A DNA stretch of 64,000 nt from Rhizobium sp. BK650 (GTDB lineage: Bacteria > Pseudomonadota > Alphaproteobacteria > Rhizobiales > Rhizobiaceae): the NCBI RefSeq assembly GCF_014195325.1, contig NZ_JACIBK010000003.1, forward strand, positions 660,626-724,625. Direction: 5' to 3'. Of the stretch, positions 9,189-17,591 are shown in pieces. How positions within the stretch are numbered: the first letter of the stretch is position 1; each line of letters opens with the position of its first letter. Position numbers and translations under genes: made by a program. Under the pieces are notes generated by a model. It worked only from the letters and a program-made list of their open reading frames with translations, was not told the origin of the DNA and searched no databases.

Positions 9189-9571
9189 TATCGTCTCCCC
9201 GTTATGAGGACGACAATGGCACGGACGTTTTTATCTCACGCAAAATTACGCAATTAAATTAATGGCTTAGTTTATTCAAATGCGCAACGAACTTGATTCA
9301 AATGAAGCTCGAATACGCCTAAAATTAAAGATGCATTCGGCTCAAATTCGATTAAAATTGAAGGAATAGGAAAAAGGCTTTCTGCCCCGAAATGCCCGGA
9401 AAACGCACGGGCCGTTAACGATCTCCGACAAGCCGAGCAAATTTCCACGATGATCGGCGGCGGAAATGGCAGCTGGCGCAAAGCCGGCTGAAGCTCATAC
9501 AAGGACGGGATCGCTGTTCTGGAAACCGATTCCAGCTCATCTTCGAATTTGCGGCCGAAAAAATAATTTCG
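9189..9571. other. AT-rich intergenic region
   Basis: A 383-base gap, with 9220-9370 markedly more AT-rich than its surroundings. It presumably holds the promoter of the leftward peptidase gene. A leftward open frame of 76 codons at 9272-9502 has no good ribosome site and no recognisable sequence; I do not call it a gene. No terminator for the broken iminopeptidase gene was found. Confidence 0.5.
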
Positions 9572-10530
9572 TCAGAGATCGCGAAATCTGTTCGTCGCTG
9601 CGACGATCGCCGCGGCAATGTCGGCGTTTGCGGTCGAATGAGCCGCCTTCGGTAGCACCACGAGCTCCACTCCCGGCCATACGCGCGCAAGTTCCCACGC
9701 GGTGACAAGCGGCGCCTCCATGTCCCAACGTCCATGGATGAGGATTCCCGGGATGCCGGCGAGGCGACCGGCGTTCTTTAAGAGGATGCCATCTTCCAAC
9801 CACGCGCCCTCACGGAAATAATGGGTGGCGATGCGGGCACGAGTCAGGAGATAACGCGGATCGGACCAGCGCCGCGGCAGGCCGGCAGGATCGGCAAGCA
9901 GAATAGTGGCCGCCTCCCATTCATGCCAGTCGCGCGCCGCCTTCAGCCGTACCTGCTCGTCGGGATCGTTGAGCAGCTGATGATAGGCGTTCACCCGGTC
10001 AAGCTCGCGGAGTTCTGGTGGTAACGCTTCGCCGAAATGGTACCATTCCTCGGGAAAGAGCGGCGCCATGCCTCGATACAGCCAATCGATCTCGGAACGC
10101 CGTGTCGTGGTGACGCCTGCAATGACGATACAGCCTACATGATCAGGGTGGGATTGCGCGTAGGCAAGCGCCAGCGTCGAGCCCAGGAATTTCCGAAGAT
10201 GATCCACTTTTCCACGCCAAGGAGGCTGCGCAGCCTCCTTATGTCCTCAATGAGATGGGCGGTCGTGTTGCGGGAGAGGTCGGCCGCGACGTCAGCGGCA
10301 TTTGGCAGGCTGCGTCCGCAATTTCGCTGGTCGAAGAGGATGATACGATAGGCGGATGGGTCGAAATAGCTGCGCGCTGCGGCGGAGCAGCCGGACCCTG
10401 GTCCGCCATGCAGAACGAGTGCCGGTTTGCCCGCCGGATTGCCGCAGGCTTCCCAGTAGACGAGGTTACCATCGCCGGTATCGAGCAGGCCATGTTCGTA
10501 AGGTTCGATTTCAGGAAACAGGACTGACAT
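9572..10530 (-). pseudogene. pip: Proline iminopeptidase, frameshifted
   Basis: Alpha/beta-hydrolase aminopeptidase that removes N-terminal proline, here split into two frames. The first frame (from 10530) carries the oxyanion motif LHGGPGSG and DQRNCGRS, and runs into the nucleophile elbow FGNSW. It then goes out of frame. The second frame resumes with GSTLALAYAQSHPDHVG and continues through HGRWDMEAPLV (acid) and AAHSTAN (His) to the stop at 9572. One G is missing from the expected four-G run of TGGGGC, seen on the plus strand as CCC at 10182-10184. Restoring it gives the intact motif GNSWGS and a protein of about 319 residues, normal for the family. Either a recent null mutation or a sequencing error. 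Confidence 0.88.
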
Positions 10531-10845
10531 GACCGTGCTTTCATCGAGGGCGTGCTATATTCTTCAGGTCTGTTACGGATAGATGAAGGAAGTGCGATCG
10601 CACGGCATCTGCCACACAGGATGCATTGGATTTGAGAATTATTCCTCTTATACGCGAAAATATCAGCCGGTTATGGGATTGAAACCGGCATTTTTCAGAG
10701 GGTGTCGGAAATGCCTGTGCAACATAGGCATCCTAGCAGCGCCGCAGCATCGTCAGAAATCGCTGCTTTCCGACCATGCGTCGATTGGAAAAGCAAGAAA
10801 GCTTTGGTGTCCAGATGGGCGGGTGGCGCTCTGGTCGGGAAGGAT
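10531..10845. other. Intergenic region, nothing firm
   Basis: 315 bases between two leftward genes. GGCATTT (10689-10695) can pair with AAATGCC (10709-10715), and ATGCCT (10711-10716) can instead pair with AGGCAT (10726-10731), so two alternative short hairpins exist. There is no T-run. Open frames here are short, overlap each other and lack ribosome sites. Confidence 0.35.
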
Positions 10846-11457
10846 CTAAAGGAATTCGCGCAGTGTTTCGCGCGACTGGACTGACAGAAACTCGATCGCA
10901 ACACCTTCCGAGAAGTGGCGAACGACGCGACCGCGCATGTTACCGAGACGAACGGGCGTGCCGAGCGGCGGACGCACTTCGCAATCGATAGCAGCGCCCG
11001 AGAGCGAAAGGTCCATGATGCGGCAGGTGTAGCGGGTGCCGTCATCGAGAGTGAGGTCAGTCCTGGTCTCGCGCGGGGTCAGGCGATCATGGCGGCGATC
11101 CTCGGGCAGGCCGAGCTCGTGCTTGTTGGCAAGCCAGGTGAGCTGGGCCGCGAGCTTCTCGCGCTTGCGCTCGGTGGCGTTGATCGACATGGTGAAACCG
11201 CGCATATCGACCGTCTGTACATGGCCTTCGACGCGGCCGAGATGGTCGATATAGGCGACGACGCGTTCATTGGCGCGCGGGCGGCCGGAGCAGGTGACGT
11301 ACATGTCGCCGGGCGACATATCGATCACCATGCACTCGAATTCCTCGTAATTTGCGAGCATCAGACGGCCCTGCATATTAATAGGCACGCGCTGGAATAT
11401 TCCCTGTTCAGGGCGCGGCGCAGGTCGGTGCGTCTGAGCGGGCTGGAACGAGTGCAT
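10846..11457 (-). CDS. Tandem PilZ domain protein
   Basis: Cytoplasmic protein of 203 residues with two PilZ-type beta barrels, the c-di-GMP receptor fold. The second domain (about 115-200) has the canonical binding signature: an Arg cluster RRHDRLTPRETR and the DLSLSG motif. The first (about 15-105) has QRVPINMQGRL and DMSPGDM, where the final Gly of DxSxxG is replaced, so it may not bind ligand. A TTG one codon upstream is possible; the ATG at 11457 is preferred. It sits upstream of, and on the same strand as, the broken pip gene and downstream of a PAS protein. Confidence 0.85.
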   Translation of the reverse strand: MHSFQPAQTHRPAPRPEQGIFQRVPINMQGRLMLANYEEFECMVIDMSPGDMYVTCSGRPRANERVVAYIDHLGRVEGHVQTVDMRGFTMSINATERKREKLAAQLTWLANKHELGLPEDRRHDRLTPRETRTDLTLDDGTRYTCRIMDLSLSGAAIDCEVRPPLGTPVRLGNMRGRVVRHFSEGVAIEFLSVQSRETLREFL

Positions 11458-11578
11458 CAAAGGGCTTCTTCATGAAATCGCTAGACTCAATCCTTACCCG
11501 CAATCCATTAATAGAAGGTTGTAGAAACAACCGCCGTGTAACCCCAAAGCACTACGTCGGCGAGCCGAAATGGCACAG

Positions 11579-12196
11579 TCAGCGAGCGGTTGCCCCATTC
11601 AGAAAATGCGACATGGCACGCAGCATCGTCCGACCGAAGGTCGAGTGTTGTTCGGTAGCGACCGCGACGGGACGACGGGGCTCAATAGGCATCGTGCGAC
11701 CGAACGTCTCGTTCAGCAGGCGACTGCGGTCGAGGGCGAGAAGCTCCAGCGGCACGATCTCAAGCCAGGTTGCAGCAACGGCAGGCGTAATGGCGCCGAG
11801 CAGGCGGCTACAGCCGCCTTCGGGCGAACGCAACGGCATCATGATGATCTCGAAGGCCGCATGATGGCCGGCGGTGCTGTAGCCGGTTGCATTGAAAAGC
11901 GTTGGGATGGCGTGATCCATGACGCCAGCCGCCGTTCTTTCGATATCCTGATGCTGACCCTTGGCCCACAGAGCGGCGAAACGCTCGCCGCCCAGATCGC
12001 GACCGAAGAGATCGCAGATCTTCGTTCCGGCAAGACGGAAGCGGATATGCCGGTCTGCCTCGGTCTCCAAAATGAAGAGACTCGACAGAAGGTGACGGAT
12101 CGCGCCGGGCTCGATCTGCGATTTCAACGGCGCGTCCTGCTCGCCGCGCAGGGCATTCCAGTAGTCGAATATGTCGATCGTGGTCCGGAGGCGCAT
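11579..12196 (-). CDS. PAS_5 domain protein
   Basis: Soluble protein of 205 residues of the PAS_5 (former DUF1457) family, common in alphaproteobacteria. The PAS core spans about residues 10-140: it opens with IFDYWNALRG and contains FRLAGTKICDLFGRDLGG and AAFEIIMMPLRSPEGGCSRL. No output domain is attached. The C-terminal 60 residues are basic and poorly ordered. It is the first gene of a leftward pair with the tandem PilZ protein, 121 bases apart, so a link to c-di-GMP signalling is possible. Ligand and partner unknown. Confidence 0.85.
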   Translation of the reverse strand: MRLRTTIDIFDYWNALRGEQDAPLKSQIEPGAIRHLLSSLFILETEADRHIRFRLAGTKICDLFGRDLGGERFAALWAKGQHQDIERTAAGVMDHAIPTLFNATGYSTAGHHAAFEIIMMPLRSPEGGCSRLLGAITPAVAATWLEIVPLELLALDRSRLLNETFGRTMPIEPRRPVAVATEQHSTFGRTMLRAMSHFLNGATAR

Positions 12197-12300
12197 GACA
12201 CTGTCTCATTTCGGTTCATTGGCGGGCGGTTTTCGCCCCTTCTCCTCTTACCTTGCGGATTTCATGCCAAATCAGGTGAGTTAAGGTTAAGAAAGGGTTC

Positions 12301-12440
12301 TGCTTGAGTGCGGACCGCCGCCATGAGACCGTTCCGCCATCACTTCGACCAGTGATGTTTTGCACGCAACTGCCAGGGAAGGGGGCAACCTCGGGGAACC
12401 CAGGCAAGCCGTCCGGCCAAATCCGGACGGCTTTTTTTTT
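12301..12440 (+). ncRNA. Candidate small RNA or structured leader
   Basis: Non-coding stretch with strong RNA structure, read rightwards. A perfect hairpin CATCACT-6-AGTGATG (12338-12357) is enclosed by GTGC (12308-12311) and GCAC (12362-12365). A G-rich unpaired stretch (12379-12404) follows, then a strong intrinsic terminator. No open frame fits. It starts divergently from the PAS gene and ends 47 bases before the rhomboid start, so it is either an independent trans-acting RNA of the rhizobial alpha-r type or a terminated leader of the rhomboid gene. The 5' end is not known; 12301 is approximate. Confidence 0.5.
12406..12440 (+). terminator. Strong intrinsic terminator
   Basis: AAGCCGTCCGG (12406-12416), loop CCAAAT, CCGGACGGCTT (12423-12433), continuing in a run of nine T. 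It is one of the best terminators in the window, yet no rightward gene lies upstream, which is the main argument for an RNA gene. Confidence 0.9.
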
Positions 12441-12487
12441 GAAGGCCGCTCCTGTATGGCTGAGGCCTCCAACGAGGCGAGAAGAGC

Positions 12488-13273
12488 ATGAACGAAAAGA
12501 TGTCCGGGCCTGATCAGGCATTTCAGCCTACGCAGCCCGAACCCCCGGCCCGGCCGCCGCGCCAGCCGGTCTTCAATCTTCCGCCGGCGCTGCTTGCCAC
12601 GCTCCTGCTGTTGGTCCTGACCTACGCCGGACAGTCGCTGCTATCTCCCGACGGGCTTTCCTGGTTCCTGTTCAATTTCGGGTTCATTCCGCTGCGCTAT
12701 GCCGTCTCGCTCGCGGAGCAGGGGCCGCAGCTCTACTGGACGCCCGTCACCTACTCGCTGCTGCACGGAAGCATCGAACACATCGTCTTCAACGGCCTCT
12801 GGCTGATGGCCTTCGGCGCGCCCGTCGTACGCCGCATCGGCACCTCCCGCTTCATCATCTTCTGGATCCTTTCCTCTACCGCTTCGGCGGCATTGCATGC
12901 GGCGCTGAACTGGGGAAGCGAGGGGCTGCTCATCGGCGCATCGGGGGTGGTTTCAGGCCTGATGGGCGCGGCCTGCCGCTTTGCATTTCCCTCCGGGCGA
13001 CAGATCTTCGGCCCCGCGCACCTCAATCCGCGGCTATCTGTCCTGCAGGCGATACAGAGCCGCACGGTGGTCATCTTCATGCTGCTCTGGCTGGCCGGCA
13101 ACGCGCTGATTGCGGTCGGAATCCCGCTCGTCGGCGACGGCAGCCAGGAGATCGCCTGGGATGCTCATATCGGCGGCTTCGTCTTCGGCTTCTTCCTTTT
13201 TCCGCTCTTCGACCGAAAGCCGCTGGAGGATCAATTCGAAGCGTCTTTCCCCGACGACGAGTTGCAATCCTGA
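12488..13273 (+). CDS. Rhomboid family intramembrane protease
   Basis: Polytopic serine protease (261 residues) cutting substrates within the membrane. A Pro-rich cytoplasmic N-terminus (about 35 residues) precedes six or so helices. Key features are the HGSIEHIVFNGLWLM segment (His and Asn102 of the oxyanion region), the nucleophile Ser152 in LIGASGVVSG, and the base His227 in DAHIGGFVFGF. Together these make an active enzyme likely. The terminator and RNA candidate at 12406-12440 lie just upstream, so transcription may need read-through or a promoter inside the last 47 bases. Substrate unknown. Confidence 0.92.
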   Translation: MNEKMSGPDQAFQPTQPEPPARPPRQPVFNLPPALLATLLLLVLTYAGQSLLSPDGLSWFLFNFGFIPLRYAVSLAEQGPQLYWTPVTYSLLHGSIEHIVFNGLWLMAFGAPVVRRIGTSRFIIFWILSSTASAALHAALNWGSEGLLIGASGVVSGLMGAACRFAFPSGRQIFGPAHLNPRLSVLQAIQSRTVVIFMLLWLAGNALIAVGIPLVGDGSQEIAWDAHIGGFVFGFFLFPLFDRKPLEDQFEASFPDDELQS

Positions 13274-13373
13274 CCCAACGAGTGCACCATTGACCTATTC
13301 CGCGATGGGAGGAGAGACCGCCGCGGAGCCTGTGTTTCCGACAAGTGTTTCACTTTCGCCATAGGAGGTTCGA

Positions 13374-13808
13374 ATGGCCAGTTCCGTCAAAGCAATACTC
13401 GATCTGAAAGGGCGTGACGTCGTCACCACCGGGCCGAACACCACGGTCTTAGAAGCGGCTCAGATTCTCAGCAAGAAGAAGATTGGCGCGATCGTCGTCG
13501 TCGGGATGGAAAACAAGATTTCCGGTATGTTCACCGAGCGCGATCTCGTACATGTCATCGCAAAGGCCGGCAAGGACGGGCTCGACCAGACGCTCTCTTC
13601 CGTCATGACCTCGAAGGTTCTCCGCTGCAACGAACAGACCTCGGTCAACGAGCTCATGGAGCTGATGACGACAAAACGTTTCCGCCACGTCCCGGTCGAA
13701 GCCAACGGCAAGCTTGCCGGCATCATCTCGATCGGCGACGTCGTGAAGTCGCGCATCGCCGAGGTCGAGCGCGAGGCAGAAGAGATCAAGGCTTATATTG
13801 CGAGCTGA
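13374..13808 (+). CDS. CBS domain protein
   Basis: Small cytoplasmic protein of 144 residues made almost only of a CBS pair (Bateman module). The first repeat contains GRDVVTTGPNTTVLEAAQIL and GMFTERDLVHVI; the second contains MTTKRFRHVPVEANGKLAGI and ISIGDVVKSRI. Such free-standing modules bind adenine nucleotides and can tune partner enzymes. An excellent ribosome site AGGAGG lies before the ATG. It is separate from rhomboid by 100 bases and converges with the patatin gene. Partner unknown. Confidence 0.92.
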   Translation: MASSVKAILDLKGRDVVTTGPNTTVLEAAQILSKKKIGAIVVVGMENKISGMFTERDLVHVIAKAGKDGLDQTLSSVMTSKVLRCNEQTSVNELMELMTTKRFRHVPVEANGKLAGIISIGDVVKSRIAEVEREAEEIKAYIAS

Positions 13809-13829
13809 TCTGGAAAATAGGGCTCTGCG

Positions 13830-14798
13830 TCAGGGGTGTCTGGCGTAGAGTTCCTGCATACGCTGCAGCTCGGGCAGCCTTGCCCGGGCTTCCTCATAGC
13901 CACGTTCGATGGCTTCCCCCGCACGATGGAATTCGGACAGGCCGATGTCCGACAGGCGCGGCTGCAGCGAAATATCAGGCGGATCGCCGGCAAGGCGGGC
14001 GCGGGCAATACGATCCTGAATGATGTTGAAAGCCTGCACCATGACGCCGGTCATGCCGAGCCTTGCAGCGTAAGGCGCATTCTTCTGCTGCTGCACTTCG
14101 GCAGGCGAGAGGCTGGCATTGTGGCGAACGACGGCGGAGCGTCCGTAGAGATCGTAGTTGAGGTTGACGGCGACGACGAGCGGCTGCTCGTAGCTGCGGC
14201 AGACGGAAACCGGCACGGGATTGACCAGCGCACCATCGACCAGCGTGCGGTTATTGCTGCGGACCGGCTCGAAAATGCCGGGCAGGGCATAGGAGGCGCG
14301 GATGGCCGTGATCAGCGAGCCGTTGGCGATCCAGACTTCGTGACCGGTATTGACCTCGGCTGCGACCGCAACGAAGGGACGGTCGAGGTCCTCGATCGTC
14401 AAGCCTTCCAGATGCTCCTGCATGCGCTTGGTCAGCCGCATGCCGCCGAAGAGCCCGGAGCCGCCGATCGTCAGATCGAGAAGGCTCGCGATGCGGCGCA
14501 TGGTGAGCGAACGGGCGAAATCTTCCAGCTCTTCCAACTTGCCGGCCAGATAGCAGCCGCCGACGAGGGCACCGATCGAGGTGCCGGCAATCATGCCGAT
14601 TTCGATTTTGGCCTCATCGAGCGCGCGCAGCACGCCGATATGCGCCCAGCCGCGCGCGGCACCGCCGCCGAGCGCCAATGCCAGCTTTGCTTTGTTTTCC
14701 GATAGGGATGGAGCGGGGGGAACTGTCGTATCCTGAAGCGCTGCCGTGCCGGAACTCCCGCCTTCGGCGCTTTGACGATGCATATTCCAGCCCAGCAT
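13830..14798 (-). CDS. Patatin-like phospholipase (RssA type)
   Basis: Serine lipid acyl hydrolase with a Ser-Asp dyad, 322 residues. The oxyanion loop GGGAARGWAHIGVLRAL is followed by the nucleophile elbow GTSIG (Ser74) and by the catalytic Asp188 in VDGALVNPVPVS. There is no signal peptide; about 35 disordered residues come first. The ATG at 14798 is chosen because GGGAGGGAGGA stands just before it; an ATG 17 codons upstream has no such site. The C-terminal 70 residues hold an Arg-rich helical stretch. Monocistronic; converges with the CBS gene. Substrate unknown. Confidence 0.9.
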   Translation of the reverse strand: MLGWNMHRQSAEGGSSGTAALQDTTVPPAPSLSENKAKLALALGGGAARGWAHIGVLRALDEAKIEIGMIAGTSIGALVGGCYLAGKLEELEDFARSLTMRRIASLLDLTIGGSGLFGGMRLTKRMQEHLEGLTIEDLDRPFVAVAAEVNTGHEVWIANGSLITAIRASYALPGIFEPVRSNNRTLVDGALVNPVPVSVCRSYEQPLVVAVNLNYDLYGRSAVVRHNASLSPAEVQQQKNAPYAARLGMTGVMVQAFNIIQDRIARARLAGDPPDISLQPRLSDIGLSEFHRAGEAIERGYEEARARLPELQRMQELYARHP

Positions 14799-14914
14799 GG
14801 CGTTCCTCCCTCCCGGCAGAACACTTGGATCCCTATTAGCCGCTCTCAACCCTTACCAAACTCTATATAGAGGCGGCTTGTGTCGCAATAAGGGGCAGGC
14901 GGCCGGGATTTGGG

Positions 14915-15367
14915 CTATTTCCCGTAGACGTCTTTGGGGTCGAAATGCAGATCGTCATCGATGATCGTCAGCATTGGCTTTCCATCTTCGAGCGTGACGG
15001 TGCGGTAGAAGCAGGAGCGGCGGCCGGTATGACAGGTCGCGTCGTGGCCGGCGACCTCGACCTTGAGCCAGATGGCGTCCTGATCGCAATCCGTGCGGAT
15101 TTCCTTGACAGTCTGAAGATTGCCCGAGGTTTCGCCCTTCTTCCAGATCTTGCCGCGCGAGCGGCTGAAATAATGGGCGACGCCGGTCTGAATGGTGAGC
15201 GCCAGGGCGTGCGCATTCATATGGGCGACCATCAGGAGTTCTCCGTCACCGGCATCAGTAACGATGGCCGTGATCAGGCCGCGATCATCGAAGCGCGGCG
15301 TGAAATCGCCGGCGTCCTCCAACTCGGATTTATCGTCCGAAGGCTGATTGAAAATCAGTGCACTCAT
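14915..15367 (-). CDS. hisI: Phosphoribosyl-AMP cyclohydrolase
   Basis: Third step of histidine synthesis, opening the adenine ring of PR-AMP; cytoplasmic Zn/Mg enzyme of 150 residues. Metal-site motifs are present: [20 protein letters not shown] and [11 protein letters not shown]. There is no fused HisE domain, which is normal in this group, where hisE sits with the main his operon elsewhere. GGAGGG precedes the ATG. It follows folE on the same strand by 27 bases, so the two are probably co-transcribed. Confidence 0.96.
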   Translation of the reverse strand: MSALIFNQPSDDKSELEDAGDFTPRFDDRGLITAIVTDAGDGELLMVAHMNAHALALTIQTGVAHYFSRSRGKIWKKGETSGNLQTVKEIRTDCDQDAIWLKVEVAGHDATCHTGRRSCFYRTVTLEDGKPMLTIIDDDLHFDPKDVYGK

Positions 15368-15394
15368 CGCGGCCCTCCTGGGAGGGAGCCGATA

Positions 15395-16009
15395 TCAGCG
15401 GCCCCTTACCATTGTCATGAATCGGACCTGGTCGGCCGGTTCAGTCTTGAACGTCCCTGTAAAGGTTGTCGTCAATGTGGTCGAGCCCTGCTTCTGAACG
15501 CCGCGCATGGCCATGCACATATGTTCGGCCTCTATCAAAACGGCAACACCGCGTGGACGTAGCGTTTCGTCGATCGCCTTGGCGATCTGCGAGGTCATCG
15601 TCTCCTGCGTCTGCAGGCGACGACCATAGATTTCGACGACGCGGGCGATCTTGGAGAGGCCGAGAACCCGACCGTCAGGCATATAGGCGACATGCGCCTT
15701 GCCGATGATCGGCACCATGTGGTGTTCGCAGTGAGAAAAGAAGGGGATGTCCTTCACCAACACCATGTCGTCATAGCCGGCCACCTCTTCGAAGGTGCGG
15801 CCGAGCACGTCTTCCGGGCTCATCTCGTAACCGGCGAAGAGCTCACGATAAGCCTTGGCGACACGGGCAGGCGTATCCAACAGGCCTTCGCGCGTCGGAT
15901 CGTCGCCAGCCCAGCGCAGCAGGACGCGAACTGCGTCCTCTGCCTCCTGCTGGGAGGGGCGATCGGATTCACGGGTGGTCTGCGGAAAATTCTTAACGAT
16001 GGCGTCCAT
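15395..16009 (-). CDS. folE: GTP cyclohydrolase I
   Basis: First enzyme of tetrahydrofolate (and queuosine) synthesis: GTP to dihydroneopterin triphosphate. 204 residues from the ATG at 16009 ([20 protein letters not shown]); the frame stays open upstream but that part looks non-coding. The Zn and catalytic motif [20 protein letters not shown] and the C-terminal [15 protein letters not shown] are intact. First gene of a likely folE-hisI unit reading left. The 305-base gap to the divergent scaffold gene should hold its promoter. Confidence 0.96.
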   Translation of the reverse strand: MDAIVKNFPQTTRESDRPSQQEAEDAVRVLLRWAGDDPTREGLLDTPARVAKAYRELFAGYEMSPEDVLGRTFEEVAGYDDMVLVKDIPFFSHCEHHMVPIIGKAHVAYMPDGRVLGLSKIARVVEIYGRRLQTQETMTSQIAKAIDETLRPRGVAVLIEAEHMCMAMRGVQKQGSTTLTTTFTGTFKTEPADQVRFMTMVRGR

Positions 16010-16314
16010 ATTCAATGGTCTCCTGGCCCGCAACGCGGACCGTAGTCGGACTAGCCACTGGTACCCCAAGCGGGAATTCTTGCACCTTTGGCAGGTTCCG
16101 GGGCTTTCCGAGCTCGTTTCTCGAACCCTTCCGGCACGGTTTCCCAATCAAACTTGTTCGAGACCATTGCATTTGGATGGCCCTCGAACGACATACATAT
16201 AGGAAGACGACCCAGCTATGTAAGTATTCTGTCGTGAGACTGTGTGTTTTTTGTTTACACGACAATCACATAGCAATTAGCGTCTCTTCAGACGTTTTTG
16301 GAGTCAAATCCGTC
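16010..16314. other. Divergent promoter region with short hairpin
   Basis: 305 bases between folE and the IscU-like gene, with an AT-rich half near 16190-16280. Just before the IscU-like start, CGTCT-CTTC-AGACG (16281-16294) is followed by TTTTT, a small terminator-like hairpin in the presumed 5' leader. GTCGTG (16231-16236) and CACGAC (16258-16263) form another inverted repeat. No coding sequence seen. Confidence 0.45.
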
Positions 16315-16761
16315 ATGGATGATATCTATAACAGCAAAATCCTCGAATTTGCCGGCAATATTCCTCTGACTGGAACGCTTGAAGACGCGCATGCGAGCGC
16401 CCAGGCATATTCCCGACTCTGTGGCTCGAAAGTGCGCATCTGGTTGAAAATGGACGGCGATACGATCAGCGCCTTTTCCCATGACGTGAAGGCCTGCGCG
16501 CTCGGCCAGGCTTCCTCCTCGATCATGGCCCGCCATGTCGTCGGCGCAACTGCCGAGGAAGTGCGCAAGGCGCGCGAGGACATGCTCGCGATGCTGAAGG
16601 CGGATGGCGAGGGGCCGGATGGACGGTTTGCGGATATGCGCTATCTTCTCCCCGTGCGTGATTACAAGGCGCGTCATGCCTCCACGATGCTGACCTTCGA
16701 CGCTGTCGTCGATGCCATCGGCCAGATAGAGGCTAACCGTGCGGAAGCCGTCGAGGCGTGA
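16315..16761 (+). CDS. Iron-sulfur scaffold protein, IscU/NifU-N-like, two Cys
   Basis: Cytoplasmic protein of 148 residues with the IscU/SufU fold, expected to hold a nascent Fe-S cluster. The fold is recognisable from YNSKILEFAGNIPLTGTLED and from the two cysteine sites Cys36 (RLCGSKV) and Cys61 (VKACALGQASSS). The third ligand Cys of canonical IscU is absent: the corresponding region reads KARHASTML. These are the only two cysteines in the protein. The next gene, yidD, begins three bases after the stop, so the pair is an operon. Function as a true scaffold is therefore uncertain. Confidence 0.8.
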   Translation: MDDIYNSKILEFAGNIPLTGTLEDAHASAQAYSRLCGSKVRIWLKMDGDTISAFSHDVKACALGQASSSIMARHVVGATAEEVRKAREDMLAMLKADGEGPDGRFADMRYLLPVRDYKARHASTMLTFDAVVDAIGQIEANRAEAVEA

Positions 16762-16764
16762 GCT

Positions 16765-17166
16765 ATGTGCGAATTCTGCCTGCTGCGTGAAGAGGAAGAC
16801 GAGGGGGGAGCCGCCGCCCCCAAGCCTCGTCCGGCGCGGCCGCAGAAATTCTCCCGCAATTATACCGGCCCGTTTCGCAAGACGCCGGACCGCCTTTTCG
16901 GCATGGGGCTGATCCGTCTCTATCAACTGACGCTTTCCGGTTTCATCGGCAATTCCTGCCGCCATATCCCGACTTGTTCCGAATATGGCTATGAGGCTAT
17001 CGCCCGCCACGGGCTCTGGGCCGGCGGTTGGATGACACTCTTCCGTGTCGGCCGATGCGGCCCCGGCGGTACAAGCGGACTGGACCCGGTACCTGAACGT
17101 TTGGAAATGCGCTTCCGCTGGTTCACGCCCTGGCGCTATTTCGCACTCGGGCGGAAAGCGGGGTAG
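16765..17166 (+). CDS. yidD: Membrane protein insertion efficiency factor YidD
   Basis: Small amphipathic protein that helps YidC-dependent membrane insertion. The signature LTLSGFIGNSCRHIPTCSEY with its two Cys and the following GRCGPGGTSGLDPVPE are intact. At 133 residues it is longer than most YidD because of an acidic/Pro-rich N-terminal extension containing a CEFC motif. In many bacteria the gene sits next to rnpA-yidC; here it is detached and coupled to the IscU-like gene (three bases) and a DUF2267 gene (five bases). Confidence 0.92.
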   Translation: MCEFCLLREEEDEGGAAAPKPRPARPQKFSRNYTGPFRKTPDRLFGMGLIRLYQLTLSGFIGNSCRHIPTCSEYGYEAIARHGLWAGGWMTLFRVGRCGPGGTSGLDPVPERLEMRFRWFTPWRYFALGRKAG

Positions 17167-17171
17167 GTGCC

Positions 17172-17591
17172 ATGACGATACCCGGCGAATACAGGCGGGC
17201 CTCCGAAGATTTCGAGCATTATCTCGACGATGTCAGAGGACATACGCTGATCGAAAGCCGGAACGTCGTCTATACGATGACGCAGGGTGTCTTCCAGACC
17301 TTCCGGCGCCGGCTAGAAACCGCCGATGCCTTGCGGTTTGCCAATATATTGCCTCCCGTGCTGCGTGCAATCTTCGTCGCCGACTGGAATCCTGATGAGA
17401 CGAGGCATCCTTTCGAGGACCGCGAAATAATGACGCGTGAAGTGCAGTCACTGCGCGGCGACCACAATTTTTCCCCAGACACTGCGATACGCGATGTGAC
17501 AGGGGCGGTACGCAGGCATGTCGATGCGGCAGCATTGGATCGCATGCTGAAGACGCTGCCGGCGGGAGCGGAGGAGTTCTGGCAGCCATGA
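17172..17591 (+). CDS. DUF2267 domain protein
   Basis: Soluble helical protein of 139 residues, family DUF2267, function unknown. Recognised from TLIESRNVVYTMTQGVFQTF and RLETADALRFANILPPVLRA, with a second helical repeat ending [16 protein letters not shown]. Its stop overlaps the next start by four bases (ATGA), so translation is coupled. Part of the IscU-like/yidD/DUF2267/DUF1697 run. Confidence 0.85.
   Translation: MTIPGEYRRASEDFEHYLDDVRGHTLIESRNVVYTMTQGVFQTFRRRLETADALRFANILPPVLRAIFVADWNPDETRHPFEDREIMTREVQSLRGDHNFSPDTAIRDVTGAVRRHVDAAALDRMLKTLPAGAEEFWQP

Noticed and set aside
9272..9502. Leftward open frame of 76 codons in the AT-rich gap
   Set aside because: No ribosome site, no recognisable features, and overlapping frames are equally open.
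10583..10849. Rightward open frame of 88 codons between pip and the PilZ gene
   Set aside because: Unusual amino-acid mix, runs into the antisense of the PilZ gene, no ribosome site.
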